The notes: generated by a model from the sequence alone, not told the origin. Numbered from the stretch's first letter, positions 35,322-45,315 are shown. The stretch: 64,000 nucleotides of DNA from CALJFL01 sp036961205 (GCA_036961205.1 JBALVI010000005.1:310001-374000); one strand, 5' to 3'. Made by a program: numbers and translations.

Positions 35322-36524
35322 CTACTCGCTCAACACCGTCCGAACCTCCACCGTCCCATGCAAGGTGCGATGCACCGGACAGCGATCGGCTATCTGCAGC
35401 AGGCGCTGGCGCTGTTCGTCCGACAAATCGCCGGTCAATGTCACCTCCCGTTCCAACACCTCAATCTGTTTGGGCTTGTCTTCACAGCCCTCACAATCCT
35501 CGATGTATTCACGGGAGTGGCGCAATTCAACGGCGACGTGCTCCAACGGCAGTGACTTGCGCCCGGCATACATACGCAGCGTCATAGAGGTGCACGCCCC
35601 AAGCGCTGCCAGCAGGTGTTCATAGGGGTCCGGGCCCATGTTTCTACCACCTACCGAAGTGGGCTCATCTGCTAGCCAATAGTGGCTGTCGCTATTTACA
35701 TGCTGAGTGAATTTGTGATCCTTTTCTTCCACCCGCAAATGGCCCTTGCTGACATTGGCAGTCGGTGTCTCGACCGAGGGCAGATAACGATCTGCCCAGG
35801 CAGCGATGGTGCTAGCAACATACTCCGAATCCGCTTTGCGGCTGAGCAGATGATCGGCATTGTCCAGGGAGATAAAGCTCTTGGGATGGCGCGCCTCCAC
35901 GTAAATTTTCTCCGCCTCGGCAATGCTGACGGTTGTGTCCAGCGGGGAATGCATCACCAGCAGGGCTTTACGCAGATTGCCAAGATCGGCGTACTCCTGG
36001 TTGTCCAGGTCATCGAGAAACTGCTTCTTGATGTTGAATTTCCGGCCGCCAAGATCAACCTGCGCCTCGCCCTTGCTGGCAATCTCTTCAAGTGATGCAG
36101 AGAAGTTGTGGGCTACATGCTCAGCCTTATGGGGTGCACCTATAGTTACCACCGCCTTTACTTCCTCCACCGCGGCTGCCATTGCCAGCACCGCTGCCCC
36201 ACCCAGGCTGTGACCTATCAGCAGCGCCGGCGCCTCGTAGTTGTCGCGCAGAAAATCACAAGCAGCCAACAGGTCCTGCAGATTGGAAGAAAAGTTGGTG
36301 TTAGCAAAATCGCCATCGCTATTGCCCAGTCCGGTAAAGTCAAAGCGCAATACGGCTATGCCTTGGCTGGTCAGAGCCCTGGCAATTCTCGATGCAGCGG
36401 CCACATCTTTGCCACAGGTAAAACAATGCGCAAACAGCGCATAGCAGCGGATATTGTTCTCGGGTGTCTCCAGTGCGCCACTTAAGCTCAGCCCATTACT
36501 GGTAAACTCTACTTTTTGTCTCAT
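35322..36524 (-). CDS. Bifunctional alpha/beta hydrolase-OsmC fusion protein
   Basis: A 400-residue protein. The N-terminal part (1-250) is an alpha/beta hydrolase: LFAHCFTCGKD, FDFTGLGNSDGDFANT and the nucleophile elbow LIGHSLGGAA. The C-terminal part (270-400) is an OsmC domain with the peroxidatic and resolving cysteines in LGACTSMTLRMYAGRK and DRCPVHRTLHGTVE. This fusion recurs widely in bacteria; OsmC domains reduce organic hydroperoxides and the hydrolase may release fatty acids or peroxidised esters. An additional CEGC pair (EDCEGCEDKPK) sits in the OsmC part. It is convergent with yceH. Confidence 0.93.
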   Translation of the reverse strand: MRQKVEFTSNGLSLSGALETPENNIRCYALFAHCFTCGKDVAAASRIARALTSQGIAVLRFDFTGLGNSDGDFANTNFSSNLQDLLAACDFLRDNYEAPALLIGHSLGGAAVLAMAAAVEEVKAVVTIGAPHKAEHVAHNFSASLEEIASKGEAQVDLGGRKFNIKKQFLDDLDNQEYADLGNLRKALLVMHSPLDTTVSIAEAEKIYVEARHPKSFISLDNADHLLSRKADSEYVASTIAAWADRYLPSVETPTANVSKGHLRVEEKDHKFTQHVNSDSHYWLADEPTSVGGRNMGPDPYEHLLAALGACTSMTLRMYAGRKSLPLEHVAVELRHSREYIEDCEGCEDKPKQIEVLEREVTLTGDLSDEQRQRLLQIADRCPVHRTLHGTVEVRTVLSE

Positions 36525-36754
36525 ACGTGCTCTCTCTCGATTGGCCTACCAACAAGTTAGCTCATAGCTGCGGCTTTTACGCTGCTAATTACTTTTTTTC
36601 TCGTCTATATTGCATGAACGTAGCCCAACTGATGAAAGGATTCAAAATACACGCCAAAACTGCCAGGACCCAAAAGCCGTCGCTTCACGTTTCTGCTGCC
36701 AGAGGCTAGAATGATTAGCAGTTGTTCTACGGTAATTATTGGAGTGGTTCCATA

Positions 36755-38740
36755 ATGAGAGCACTTTGGTTAGCCTTGGTCATTGTTTTTGTCAGCGCCT
36801 GTGACGCCTATCAAGACCCCGCCGCCAGTACCGAACCCGCCCAGGCAAGGGCAACCAGTAACTACGCCAGTTACGGCGGCGATGGCGGGCGCCAGTATGT
36901 TCCGGCGGCCCGCATCACTGCCACCAACGTTGGCACACTGAGGCCGCTGTGGTCCTACCATACGGGCGACGTTTCCTCCGGCTCTGCCGAGGTGTATTCA
37001 ACCAGCTCCTTTCAGAACACTCCCCTGTTGGTCAACGGCACGCTCTATATATGCACGCCATTCAACCGAGTGGTCGCGCTTGACCCGGCTACTGGTGCTG
37101 AGTTCTGGTCTTACGATCCTGAGATTCAACTCAAGGCCCACTACTCCAATCAACTGATTTGCCGCGGGGTGAGCCATTGGGAAGATGATGAGAAAGTAGC
37201 GGATCAATCCTGTGCCACAAAAATCTTCACCGCAACCAATGACACCCGGTTGATCGCGCTGGACGCAAAAACCGGAGAACTCTGTAGCGATTTTGGCATT
37301 GGCGGCATGGTAGACACGTCAAAGGGAGTCGGCGAGGCTCGGTATACGGGTGAACATCATCACACCTCTCCGCCTGCAATTATTGGTGACGTCGTTGTCG
37401 TTGGCGGGTCGGTGAGTGATGGTGCTGGCATTGATGCGCCTAGCGGCGTGGTGCGCGCCTATGATACGCGCAGCGGTAAACTGCTTTGGGCACAGGATCT
37501 GGCACCTCCCGGCTTTGACTACAGCTCAGAGCTGGTCAGCGAAGACGGTTACGCCCTGGCTACACCAAACGTGTGGGCACCCATGTCTACCGATGAAGAA
37601 CTGGGTCTCATCTACGCACCAACCGGCAATCCACTGCCGGACTATTTTCGCGACCAGGATCTCAGCATGTCTTACTACGGCTCTTCGCTGGTAGCTCTCA
37701 GGGCGGATACCGGTGAAGTAGCCTGGAATTATCAGTTTGTGCACCGGGACTTTTGGGATTTCGATACTCCGGCGCAACCCACCTTGTTTGAGCTAGAACG
37801 CGATGGGCAGAAAATTCCGGCAGTGGCGCAAGCCACCAAGATGGGCTTTATCTTTATTCTCGACCGTCGCACGGGTAAGCCCCTGTTCCCGGTTGAGGAG
37901 CGGCCGGTTCCGCAAAACCCCAACTTCCCCGACCTGGCGTTGTCGCCCACCCAGCCCTTTCCTGTTCTACCTAAATCGGTAGCGCAGAATGATCTCGATC
38001 CTAAGGACGCCTTCGGCTTCAGCTTTTGGGACCGCGGTGCATGCCGGGAAGAACTGAAAAGCCTGCGCTATGAAGGCATGTACACGCCGGTATCCCCTGA
38101 GTGGACTCTCATGTATACGGGAAATGCTGGTGGCATTAACTGGGGTGGGTTGGCGATTGATCAGGACAATCAGACACTGGTGGTCAATTCGTCCAATCTG
38201 GCCTTCAAGGTAAAGCTAATTGCCAGCCAGGATGTTGATAGCGTTCGCTCCGCTAATCCCGGCAAAGAGATATCCAGGCAAGCCGGGATGCCCTGGGGTA
38301 TGTGGCGCACAATGGTGGTTTCTCCCTTAGGCGCGCCCTGTAACCCGACACCTTGGGGAGTACTGACCGGTATAGACCTAAACACCGGCAAGCAACTGTG
38401 GCAATCGACGCTGGGCACGACCCGTGACCTGACGCCGCTTCCCTTTGAATACAATACGGGAACGCCTTCACTGGGTGGCCCGCTGATTACTGGCGGTGGC
38501 ATTACCTTTATAGGAGCCACCATGGACAATTACTTGCGCGCCTTCGATACTAAAACCGGAGAAGAACTCTGGAGGGGGCGACTGCCGGCACCGGCCACCG
38601 CCACACCGATGTCCTATGTAGTGACGGACAACAACGGCAACAAGCAGCAGATAGTCGTGGTCGCAGCCGGCGGGCACGGACGAGGTGGCACTACCCTGTC
38701 TGACACACTCGTCGCTTTTTCTCTTAGTGGCGTGGACTAG
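36755..38740 (+). CDS. PQQ-dependent dehydrogenase, lipoprotein form
   Basis: A 661-residue quinoprotein from ATG 36755 with lipobox VSAC at the end of a short signal (MRALWLALVIVFVSAC). Propeller W-motifs recur (LDPATGAEFWSYDPE, YDTRSGKLLWAQDL, IDLNTGKQLWQSTL, FDTKTGEELWRGRL), as in glucose/quinate-type PQQ dehydrogenases without the membrane domain. It would oxidise an alcohol or aldose in the periplasm using PQQ and pass electrons to ubiquinone. No PQQ biosynthesis gene is in this window. It converges with the acyl-CoA synthetase gene. Substrate not determinable. Confidence 0.9.
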   Translation: MRALWLALVIVFVSACDAYQDPAASTEPAQARATSNYASYGGDGGRQYVPAARITATNVGTLRPLWSYHTGDVSSGSAEVYSTSSFQNTPLLVNGTLYICTPFNRVVALDPATGAEFWSYDPEIQLKAHYSNQLICRGVSHWEDDEKVADQSCATKIFTATNDTRLIALDAKTGELCSDFGIGGMVDTSKGVGEARYTGEHHHTSPPAIIGDVVVVGGSVSDGAGIDAPSGVVRAYDTRSGKLLWAQDLAPPGFDYSSELVSEDGYALATPNVWAPMSTDEELGLIYAPTGNPLPDYFRDQDLSMSYYGSSLVALRADTGEVAWNYQFVHRDFWDFDTPAQPTLFELERDGQKIPAVAQATKMGFIFILDRRTGKPLFPVEERPVPQNPNFPDLALSPTQPFPVLPKSVAQNDLDPKDAFGFSFWDRGACREELKSLRYEGMYTPVSPEWTLMYTGNAGGINWGGLAIDQDNQTLVVNSSNLAFKVKLIASQDVDSVRSANPGKEISRQAGMPWGMWRTMVVSPLGAPCNPTPWGVLTGIDLNTGKQLWQSTLGTTRDLTPLPFEYNTGTPSLGGPLITGGGITFIGATMDNYLRAFDTKTGEELWRGRLPAPATATPMSYVVTDNNGNKQQIVVVAAGGHGRGGTTLSDTLVAFSLSGVD

Positions 38741-38785
38741 CAGAAAACCTGGCCTAGGCAATCAAGTCACTGGCTTAGTGCTGCC

Positions 38786-40315
38786 TCATTTGAACTGGCC
38801 ACGGATAGCCACTTTGTCCACTTTGCCCACCGCTGTCAGCGGAATAGTGTCGACGAAAGAGACTGACTTGGGAATTTTGTATCCAGCGAGAAAATTTTTG
38901 CAGTGGGCAATGACTTCCTCTTCGCACAAAGCGTTGCCGGGCTTCAGGATGACCTCAGCATGCACTCTCTCACCCCACTTGTCGTCGGGAATTCCGACAA
39001 GAGCACATTGCTCTACTGCATTAAGCTGCTTGATTACAGTCTCTACTTCCGCCGAGTAAACGTTTTCACCGCCGGTGATAATCATGTCCTTGATACGGTC
39101 TACGACACGCAGATACCCGTCCTCCGTCAAGTACCCAGCGTCACCGGAGACTAGCCAGCCGTCGACAAGAGTCTCGGCGGTTTTCTCGGGCATATTGAGA
39201 TAACCTAACATCAGCGGCGGGCCGGACACGGCTATTTCGCCTACCTGGCCAATTGAAAGTGCGTTGCCATCAGGGCCGCGTATTTCGATTGCCATCCCGT
39301 AGCAGGGTGTGCCAGCGGACAGGGTTCTTCCGGATGCCACACCTTCCGCCGTATGGTCACAGTCATGCAGTACTGATGTTGGTAGCCCCTCCGTCTGACC
39401 ATAGACCTGCATAAAATCTACGCCCGGCAATGCGGCTTTTAGCTCCATCAGCAATGATTCATCGATGGGGGAGCCACCATAACGAAGATATCGAAGCGAA
39501 CTGAGGTCGTACTCGGAAAAATTCGGGTGGTGCAGCAGCATCTGCCACATTGTCGGAACCATAAATGCCTGCTCAATCTTCTTCTCCTGAATAGTCTCCA
39601 GTACTTTAATAGGCTCATACGCAGGCAGAATATACAGCGGGCTGCCCAACATCAGGGCGGTGTTTGAAATACCAATGCCGGATATATGGAACAGTGGCAT
39701 CGTCATCATAGTGCGGCCACGCGTGAAGAGGTTTTCGGCCACGCACATACTCATGGTGGCAGTGTGGCTGGCATGGGAATGAATGACGCCCTTGCCTTTA
39801 CCGGTTGTGCCACCCGTGTAATTGAGAAACGCCATCTCGTGTTCGTCGACAGATTGATCGCTAATTGGGTTAGCGTTGGCCAGGAGGTCGGTGTAACTCA
39901 AAATACCGGGGGGAACATTGTCCTGCTCTTCAACAAGAATCACATGCTCTACGGAGCTGCAATTCGCCTTCAGCTCCAGGCCAGTCTCGATGAACATTTT
40001 GTCTACTAGCAAAATAGTAGGGGCAAAATCATCTATAGAAGCACTGAGCTCAAACACCGACCACCGAATGTTCAGATAATTGGGCACTTTTCCCGCCCAC
40101 ATAGCGCCATAAAAGCCAACAATGGCCTTGTCGCAGTTGAGGGACAGTATTCCCACACTGCCACCTTCGTCGGGGGCCAGTTTCACAAAAGAGCCTGCAC
40201 AGCGAGCAACCTCATCGTAAAGTTCGCTATAGCTGGTCTCGCGATTCGCAAAAGACAGGGCGACTTTGTCGCCGGACATGTGTTTACCACGATGGATGCT
40301 GCGAGTGATTGACAT
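38786..40315 (-). CDS. AMP-forming acyl-CoA synthetase (ANL superfamily)
   Basis: A 509-residue enzyme from ATG 40315, supported by AGGAG at 7 nt; the frame continues 31 residues further upstream without such support. Core motifs are present in order: LNYTGGTTGKGKGVIH (P-loop), MQVYGQTEG, GWLVSGDAGYLTEDGYLRVVDRIK and the lysine-containing AVGKVDK at the end. It activates a carboxylic acid to its CoA thioester. The acyl chain cannot be told; a CoA-transferase lies 7 kb away and may serve a related degradation route. It lies beside a truncated sugar dehydrogenase gene. Confidence 0.92.
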   Translation of the reverse strand: MSITRSIHRGKHMSGDKVALSFANRETSYSELYDEVARCAGSFVKLAPDEGGSVGILSLNCDKAIVGFYGAMWAGKVPNYLNIRWSVFELSASIDDFAPTILLVDKMFIETGLELKANCSSVEHVILVEEQDNVPPGILSYTDLLANANPISDQSVDEHEMAFLNYTGGTTGKGKGVIHSHASHTATMSMCVAENLFTRGRTMMTMPLFHISGIGISNTALMLGSPLYILPAYEPIKVLETIQEKKIEQAFMVPTMWQMLLHHPNFSEYDLSSLRYLRYGGSPIDESLLMELKAALPGVDFMQVYGQTEGLPTSVLHDCDHTAEGVASGRTLSAGTPCYGMAIEIRGPDGNALSIGQVGEIAVSGPPLMLGYLNMPEKTAETLVDGWLVSGDAGYLTEDGYLRVVDRIKDMIITGGENVYSAEVETVIKQLNAVEQCALVGIPDDKWGERVHAEVILKPGNALCEEEVIAHCKNFLAGYKIPKSVSFVDTIPLTAVGKVDKVAIRGQFK

Positions 40316-40410
40316 AGTGAAACTCCTGTGAGGTTTCCAGCATAAGTGCAAAGCGCAGATATGCCAAACGAGAGAAGGTAATTTGCTCGCAACAAACGGT
40401 TTACTCATCC

Positions 40411-40818
40411 TGTAAGGCGAATTTTGCGTACATTACAGACCAGCCCGAAGCACGCCCGGAAATTTACAGCTGGGGCCATCGCAACCCACAAGGCTTGGCA
40501 ATTCATCCGCAGACCGGCGACATATGGGCTGCAGAACATGGCCCCCAAGGTGGCGACGAGATAAACCTGATTCGCGCTGGGGCCAATTTTGGCTGGCCCG
40601 TCATTACCTATGGTGAAGAATTACTGTTTGATCATCTCAACATGCGTATGCGCGGCGTCGAGAACGGGCCTGACGGTGTGCTTTATTTGCTCAGTGAGAA
40701 TGGCAGCATTTTCGCAATAGCGAATGACGCTTCACATGAGCCTCATCAGTCAGACCATCAACATTATCTAACCAACGACGACGGCAGCGAAGATCACCAC
40801 CACCAACCGGAGGACTAA
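40411..40818 (+). pseudogene. Remnant of a PQQ-dependent soluble aldose sugar dehydrogenase (YliI-like), truncated and internally deleted
   Basis: From about 40411 the frame reads EARPEIYSWGHRNPQGLAIHP and AAEHGPQGGDEINLIRAGANFGWP (in parts), the C-terminal propeller motifs of YliI/Asd-type PQQ sugar dehydrogenases. The N-terminal two thirds are missing. After FGWPVITYGEE the sequence jumps to MRGVENGPDGVLYLLSENGSI; the usual segment of roughly 60-70 residues with the last blade is absent. There is no ATG or ribosome site, and the end is an unusual His/Asp-rich tail (DDGSEDHHHQPED). The fragment abuts the acyl-CoA synthetase promoter and looks like decay. Confidence 0.75.
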
Positions 40819-41072
40819 GGCCATTGCTGCCCTGAGGTGGGGGGCGTCTGGTCGAAGTCAATAACGCTTGCCTGTATGCACGAGCCGAGTTTATCAAAAT
40901 CGGCCGTTTAACTTGCCGGTACCGATTTGAACAGTGCCTGCTGTTTTTTACTGGATTCAAACCATTATTGCCTTAAAGACAACAATGATACCCAAATAGG
41001 CCCATATATCTCCCAGTTAAACGTAGCAATAATGATGCGCTATTGTGCTGAAAATCAACCCCGGAGACAGCT

Positions 41073-42368
41073 GTGGTGAAGGTTAATAACAATCCAATAA
41101 GCCGCTTTTTACAATCGGCTTCAAAGATTCAAGACAATGAGGTCAAAGCGACGGTGGCCTCCTTTCTTTTCGTGGTAGTGCTGATGTCTGCCTATTACAT
41201 TCTACGACCGGTACGAGACGCGATGGCCAGCGATTGGACAGACGCTGAAGTCAGTTGGTTGTGGACGCTAAACTTTTTTATCAGTACTGCGGTCGTCGCT
41301 TTATATGGCGTTGCCGTTTCGCGGATTCGCTTCCAGCTTCTCGTTCCAACGATGTACGGTATTTTTGCCCTCACCTTCGTGGCCTTTTATGTATCGTTGT
41401 CAGGAGTGACAGATCGGACGCTAATAGACAAAGCCTTCTACGTTTGGGTTAGTGTTTTCAGTCTCTTTCATATATCGATATTTTGGAGCTTCATGTCCGA
41501 CCTGTTTAACAAGGAACAGGCCGGTAGGCTATTCAGTATTATTGCCGCGGGTGCCAGTGTAGGAGGATTAATTGGTCCATCTATCCCCTCATTTTTCTCT
41601 GATTCTCTGGGTACAGATAATCTAATGCTGATCGCGAGTGGTATGTTGTTGATCCCCATTCCAATAATTCTGTTCTTGCAGTCTCTTAAAACCACAGAAT
41701 TGCACAATGCAGATTTGATGGCCAACAACGCGGCAGCGAAAATCGGAGGGAACCCCTTTGCGGGTTTCAAAATGTTTTTCACCAATCCGTATTTACTGGC
41801 TATTGGCCTGTTCATTCTGCTCTACACCGGGATTAGCTCATTTGTTTACTTCGAATTAAAAAACTTATTGGCTCACTTAACTCGCCCCGAACGGGCTGCG
41901 ATTTGGGCGCAGATGGATCTGGCAGTAAACGCCCTGTCCATCGCAACGGGCTTATTTGCTACCGGTAGGATTGTTAGTAAATTCGGAATGCCGTTTACCA
42001 TCGCTCTTGTTCCTGTGCTGATTTGCTTCGGTTTGATTGTGATAGCAATTTCACCGGTGATGGCGGTCGTGGTCGGCCTTCAAATTACTCGGCGGGCAGG
42101 AAATTATGCGATCACCAGACCGGCCCGCGAAATGCTTTTTACCCGGGTTGATCGGGAAACACGCTTCAAGGCAAAACCGGTGATTGATATTGTCGCTTAT
42201 CGAGGCGGAGATACATTAATGGCCTGGTTGTTCACAGGGTTAACACAGGGCCTGGGTGTAGGATTGGCTGGAGTCGCACTCGTTGGCGCAGTCATCGCTG
42301 CGCTTTGGGCAGTGGTCGGCATATATCTTGGTCGTTGGTTTGAGCGCGACGAAAAGCCGCTAGAGTGA
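41073..42368 (+). CDS. NTP/NDP exchange transporter-like membrane protein (Npt/Tlc family)
   Basis: A 431-residue protein with about twelve membrane helices. The opening FFVVVLMSAYYILRPVRDA-type segment (FLFVVVLMSAYYILRPVRD) and later GYFRRNG-like loops resemble the ATP/ADP translocase group found in free-living bacteria, a branch related to rickettsial and plastid nucleotide carriers. In non-parasites the substrate is unknown and may not be nucleotides. Start is GTG 41073 with GGAG at 7 nt; the next codon is also GTG. It stands alone between the sugar dehydrogenase remnant and an exported reductase. Confidence 0.75.
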   Translation: MVKVNNNPISRFLQSASKIQDNEVKATVASFLFVVVLMSAYYILRPVRDAMASDWTDAEVSWLWTLNFFISTAVVALYGVAVSRIRFQLLVPTMYGIFALTFVAFYVSLSGVTDRTLIDKAFYVWVSVFSLFHISIFWSFMSDLFNKEQAGRLFSIIAAGASVGGLIGPSIPSFFSDSLGTDNLMLIASGMLLIPIPIILFLQSLKTTELHNADLMANNAAAKIGGNPFAGFKMFFTNPYLLAIGLFILLYTGISSFVYFELKNLLAHLTRPERAAIWAQMDLAVNALSIATGLFATGRIVSKFGMPFTIALVPVLICFGLIVIAISPVMAVVVGLQITRRAGNYAITRPAREMLFTRVDRETRFKAKPVIDIVAYRGGDTLMAWLFTGLTQGLGVGLAGVALVGAVIAALWAVVGIYLGRWFERDEKPLE

Positions 42369-42490
42369 CCAAGCCATTACTATTTATGGAAAACGCACCT
42401 GCACCAGTTACTATTCAGCACCTTAATGCCAGCAAGATGTTTCGTGGCAATTTTTAATACATTCAGTCAATGCAAAAAAAGGAATTCAAT

Positions 42491-43609
42491 ATGTACCTAA
42501 AGGTTCAAAAGTATGATCGATCTATGCAGCGGATTATGACATTTATTTTCGGTTTAACCGCTTTGACTTTGGCTGGAACCAGTGCCGCGCAGCAAGACAG
42601 TCGGCCTGAGGTTAAATACATCGAGTTTAGCCAGCTAGGCGATCCTGCTGAAGTACTCCAGGTGAAGTTTGAGGAGTCGCGAGCGCTAGAAGCTGGTGAA
42701 GTTCGAGTCAAAGTATTGGCCACCCCGATTCACCCATCAATTTTATTACAGATATCTGGTAACTATGGCACTACCCCGGCATTACCCTCCACGCCGGGCA
42801 ACGAAGGCGTTGGTCGAGTCGTCGAAACATCATCAGAGGTAACCGGCTTGTCAGTGGATCAACTGGTGCTTCTTGTCGGTGGCAGTACATGGCGCGATGA
42901 AATAGTTGCCCCGGCAACGAGCTTTATTCCATTGCCGGATATGGGTGCTCAATCTCCTGAACAGATTGAACAGCTTTCAATGACTGCGATTAACCCGCTC
43001 TCAGCCTTGCTCATGCTGACCAACTTTGTTGACCTTAAAGAAGGCGATTGGATTGTTCACAGTGCTGCTAATTCGGCGGTTGGCGGCTATATCATTCAAC
43101 TCGCAAAACAACGTGGCATAAACACAGTCAATGTAGTTCGCCGCGAAGGTTTAGCGGATGACCTGATATCAAAGGGCGCCAATGTCGTGTTGATCGACGG
43201 GCCGGATCTCGCTGCGCAAATTGCCGAAGCGACGGGGGAAAGTCCAGTAGTACTGGCGATAGATGCTGTGGGTGGTGAAACGTTTTCTCGTTTGGCCCAA
43301 AGTCTCAGCACGGGCGGTACGCTTGTGTCTTATGGCGTTCTCTCAGGAAAGCCTGCGAGTTATAATCCAGCAATGGCTATTTTTAATGATATTCGTATCC
43401 GTGGATTTTGGTTATCCAAATGGTTTGAAATCGCTGAAACTGCAGAAAAGCAGGCAGCCTTCGGACAGATTATTCCTTTGATCGCCAGTGGTGCGCTTAA
43501 AGCCAACATTGACTCACGTTTTACCATTAGTGAGATCAAACAAGCGGTGACACGCGCGGTACAGGGCGGTAGAAACGGCAAAGTACTTATAGTACCCAAC
43601 CCTCTCTAA
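42491..43609 (+). CDS. MDR-superfamily reductase (MECR/2-enoyl thioester reductase-like) with a signal peptide
   Basis: A 372-residue medium-chain dehydrogenase/reductase. ATG 42491 has AAGGA at 7 nt. After about 20 residues a hydrophobic segment ends in a signal-peptidase-type site (MTFIFGLTALTLAGTSAAQQ), which suggests export. The catalytic domain shows PSTPGNEGVGRVVE, IVHSAANSAVGGYIIQLAK (nucleotide site) and a Rossmann half like mitochondrial enoyl reductase. It lacks the usual structural zinc Cys. A reducing enzyme using NADPH in the periplasm would be odd, so the hydrophobic segment may be uncleaved or the protein may use another cofactor. Confidence 0.82.
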   Translation: MYLKVQKYDRSMQRIMTFIFGLTALTLAGTSAAQQDSRPEVKYIEFSQLGDPAEVLQVKFEESRALEAGEVRVKVLATPIHPSILLQISGNYGTTPALPSTPGNEGVGRVVETSSEVTGLSVDQLVLLVGGSTWRDEIVAPATSFIPLPDMGAQSPEQIEQLSMTAINPLSALLMLTNFVDLKEGDWIVHSAANSAVGGYIIQLAKQRGINTVNVVRREGLADDLISKGANVVLIDGPDLAAQIAEATGESPVVLAIDAVGGETFSRLAQSLSTGGTLVSYGVLSGKPASYNPAMAIFNDIRIRGFWLSKWFEIAETAEKQAAFGQIIPLIASGALKANIDSRFTISEIKQAVTRAVQGGRNGKVLIVPNPL

Positions 43610-43751
43610 GGTGATCTGATGAATCTTTGCGGAAACCTTGTAGCGCGAAGAGACAAGTAGACTAAGCTCGGGCCGGGCAGTAAAGTTGTTATGAATGCGT
43701 ATATAATATATATCCTTGCTGCTCAGGCTTATTTTATCCACTAACTTTCAA

Positions 43752-45308
43752 ATGAAAAATCCGACAAAAAAACGGCTCATACGCAGCCTGAACTACGCGG
43801 CAGTGCTAACAACGGCTGTCATTCTTTCTGCCTGTTCCACCATAGCATTTGATCAACCTAAAACCGCCACTTCGGTTATTACCGATACGCAGGACACCCA
43901 CTTCGGCCAGGTACTGACTGCCTGGAATGCCCAGCACCCGGGCGTGAACGGATTCTATCCTCTCAACGACGGTATCGGTGCGCTGGGGGCGAGATTACGC
44001 CTGATCGAAGGTGCTGAGCGCTCAATTGATGCCCAGTACTTTCTGATGAAAAACGATGACGCCGGAGAGCTTTTTTCCGGCACCCTGCTCCGGGCGGCTG
44101 ACCGCGGTGTGCGTGTACGCTTTTTACTGGATGATGTCTTCACTTCTGTTGATGACGATATTCTCGGACTGTTAAATCGTCACCCGAACATTGAGATACG
44201 CTTGTATAACCCTATATCTCGCAGAGGCATCTATTACCTGAATTACGCCGGCGATTTCAAGCGGGCCAATCGGCGCATGCACAGCAAGTCAATCACGGCC
44301 GACAATACCTTTACTATTATCGGCGGCCGCAACATTGCAGATGAATATTTTCAGCTACTGGATGACGCGGAGTTCATGGACTACGACATGCTGGCCCTGG
44401 GACCTATTACCGCCGAGGTATCCAATCAGTTTGATGATTTCTGGAATAGCTCACGGACTATTCCCATGGAAGCATTGCACAACACTTTCACTGAAGAGGA
44501 CTTGATCAAAGAGCGTGCTGAAATCGATGAGGAGCTCGCCCTGGGACCCGATTCGACGTATCGAGAGGCGATGAATTCCGAACACATGCGGAAGCTGGTT
44601 GATGGCAGCGGAACTATTTATCCGGCACCAGCTACCCTGTTGCACGATGGTCCAGCTAAATTGGAAAACCCGATCGGCCTGAGCCACATGACTTTGATCA
44701 GTGAGCTGGGAAAATTAATTCTCGAGTCAAAGAAAAGTGTCTTTATCATTACACCTTACTTCATACCGACCCAAAGCGGTGTGGAGTTCTGGCAAAAAGT
44801 GCTCGATAAAGGCATGTCGGTGACCATTGTCACCAACTCACTGGCGTCCACCAATCATGTGCCTGTGCACTCCGGTTATGCGCGCTACCGGGAAAAAATG
44901 CTGGAAATGGGGGCAACAATACACGAGTCCCGGGCTAATGCCGTGAGGCCTGGCAGTGACAGTACAGCGTCCAGTCCGAAAGCCCTGACATTGCATACCA
45001 AACTTATCCTGATTGATGAGCGATACCTGTTTGTGGGTTCGCTGAACCTGGACCCCCGCTCAATTGAGATTAACGCAGAAATGGGTATCCTCATCGATTC
45101 ACCCGTTATCGCAAAACAGTTTCTCGCAGAGGTCAATCAAGGTCTGCCTCAGATGAGCTACAAAGTAGAACTGGACGATGACGGCCGCCTGCAGTGGCTG
45201 GCGACCATTGATGGAAAAGAAGAGATTGAGACAAAAGAACCACTCACTAGCTGGTGGCGGCGCTTTCTGGCTAAAGTATATCGGGTTCTTCCTGAGAGTC
45301 AGTTGTAG
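43752..45308 (+). CDS. Phospholipase D-family lipoprotein (cardiolipin synthase-like)
   Basis: A 518-residue protein from ATG 43752 with lipobox LSAC. It has two HKD motifs: MHSKSITADNTFTIIGGRN near residue 180 and LHTKLILIDERYLFVGSLN near residue 415, each followed by the family's G-(G/S) and N. Such proteins are phosphatidyltransferases or phospholipases of the YmdC/ClsC kind. It converges with a second PLD lipoprotein gene, leaving 7 nt between the stops. No ribosome site is obvious at 43752; an alternative TTG start at 43716 is also poor. Confidence 0.88.
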   Translation: MKNPTKKRLIRSLNYAAVLTTAVILSACSTIAFDQPKTATSVITDTQDTHFGQVLTAWNAQHPGVNGFYPLNDGIGALGARLRLIEGAERSIDAQYFLMKNDDAGELFSGTLLRAADRGVRVRFLLDDVFTSVDDDILGLLNRHPNIEIRLYNPISRRGIYYLNYAGDFKRANRRMHSKSITADNTFTIIGGRNIADEYFQLLDDAEFMDYDMLALGPITAEVSNQFDDFWNSSRTIPMEALHNTFTEEDLIKERAEIDEELALGPDSTYREAMNSEHMRKLVDGSGTIYPAPATLLHDGPAKLENPIGLSHMTLISELGKLILESKKSVFIITPYFIPTQSGVEFWQKVLDKGMSVTIVTNSLASTNHVPVHSGYARYREKMLEMGATIHESRANAVRPGSDSTASSPKALTLHTKLILIDERYLFVGSLNLDPRSIEINAEMGILIDSPVIAKQFLAEVNQGLPQMSYKVELDDDGRLQWLATIDGKEEIETKEPLTSWWRRFLAKVYRVLPESQL

Positions 45309-45315
45309 TCGCCGG

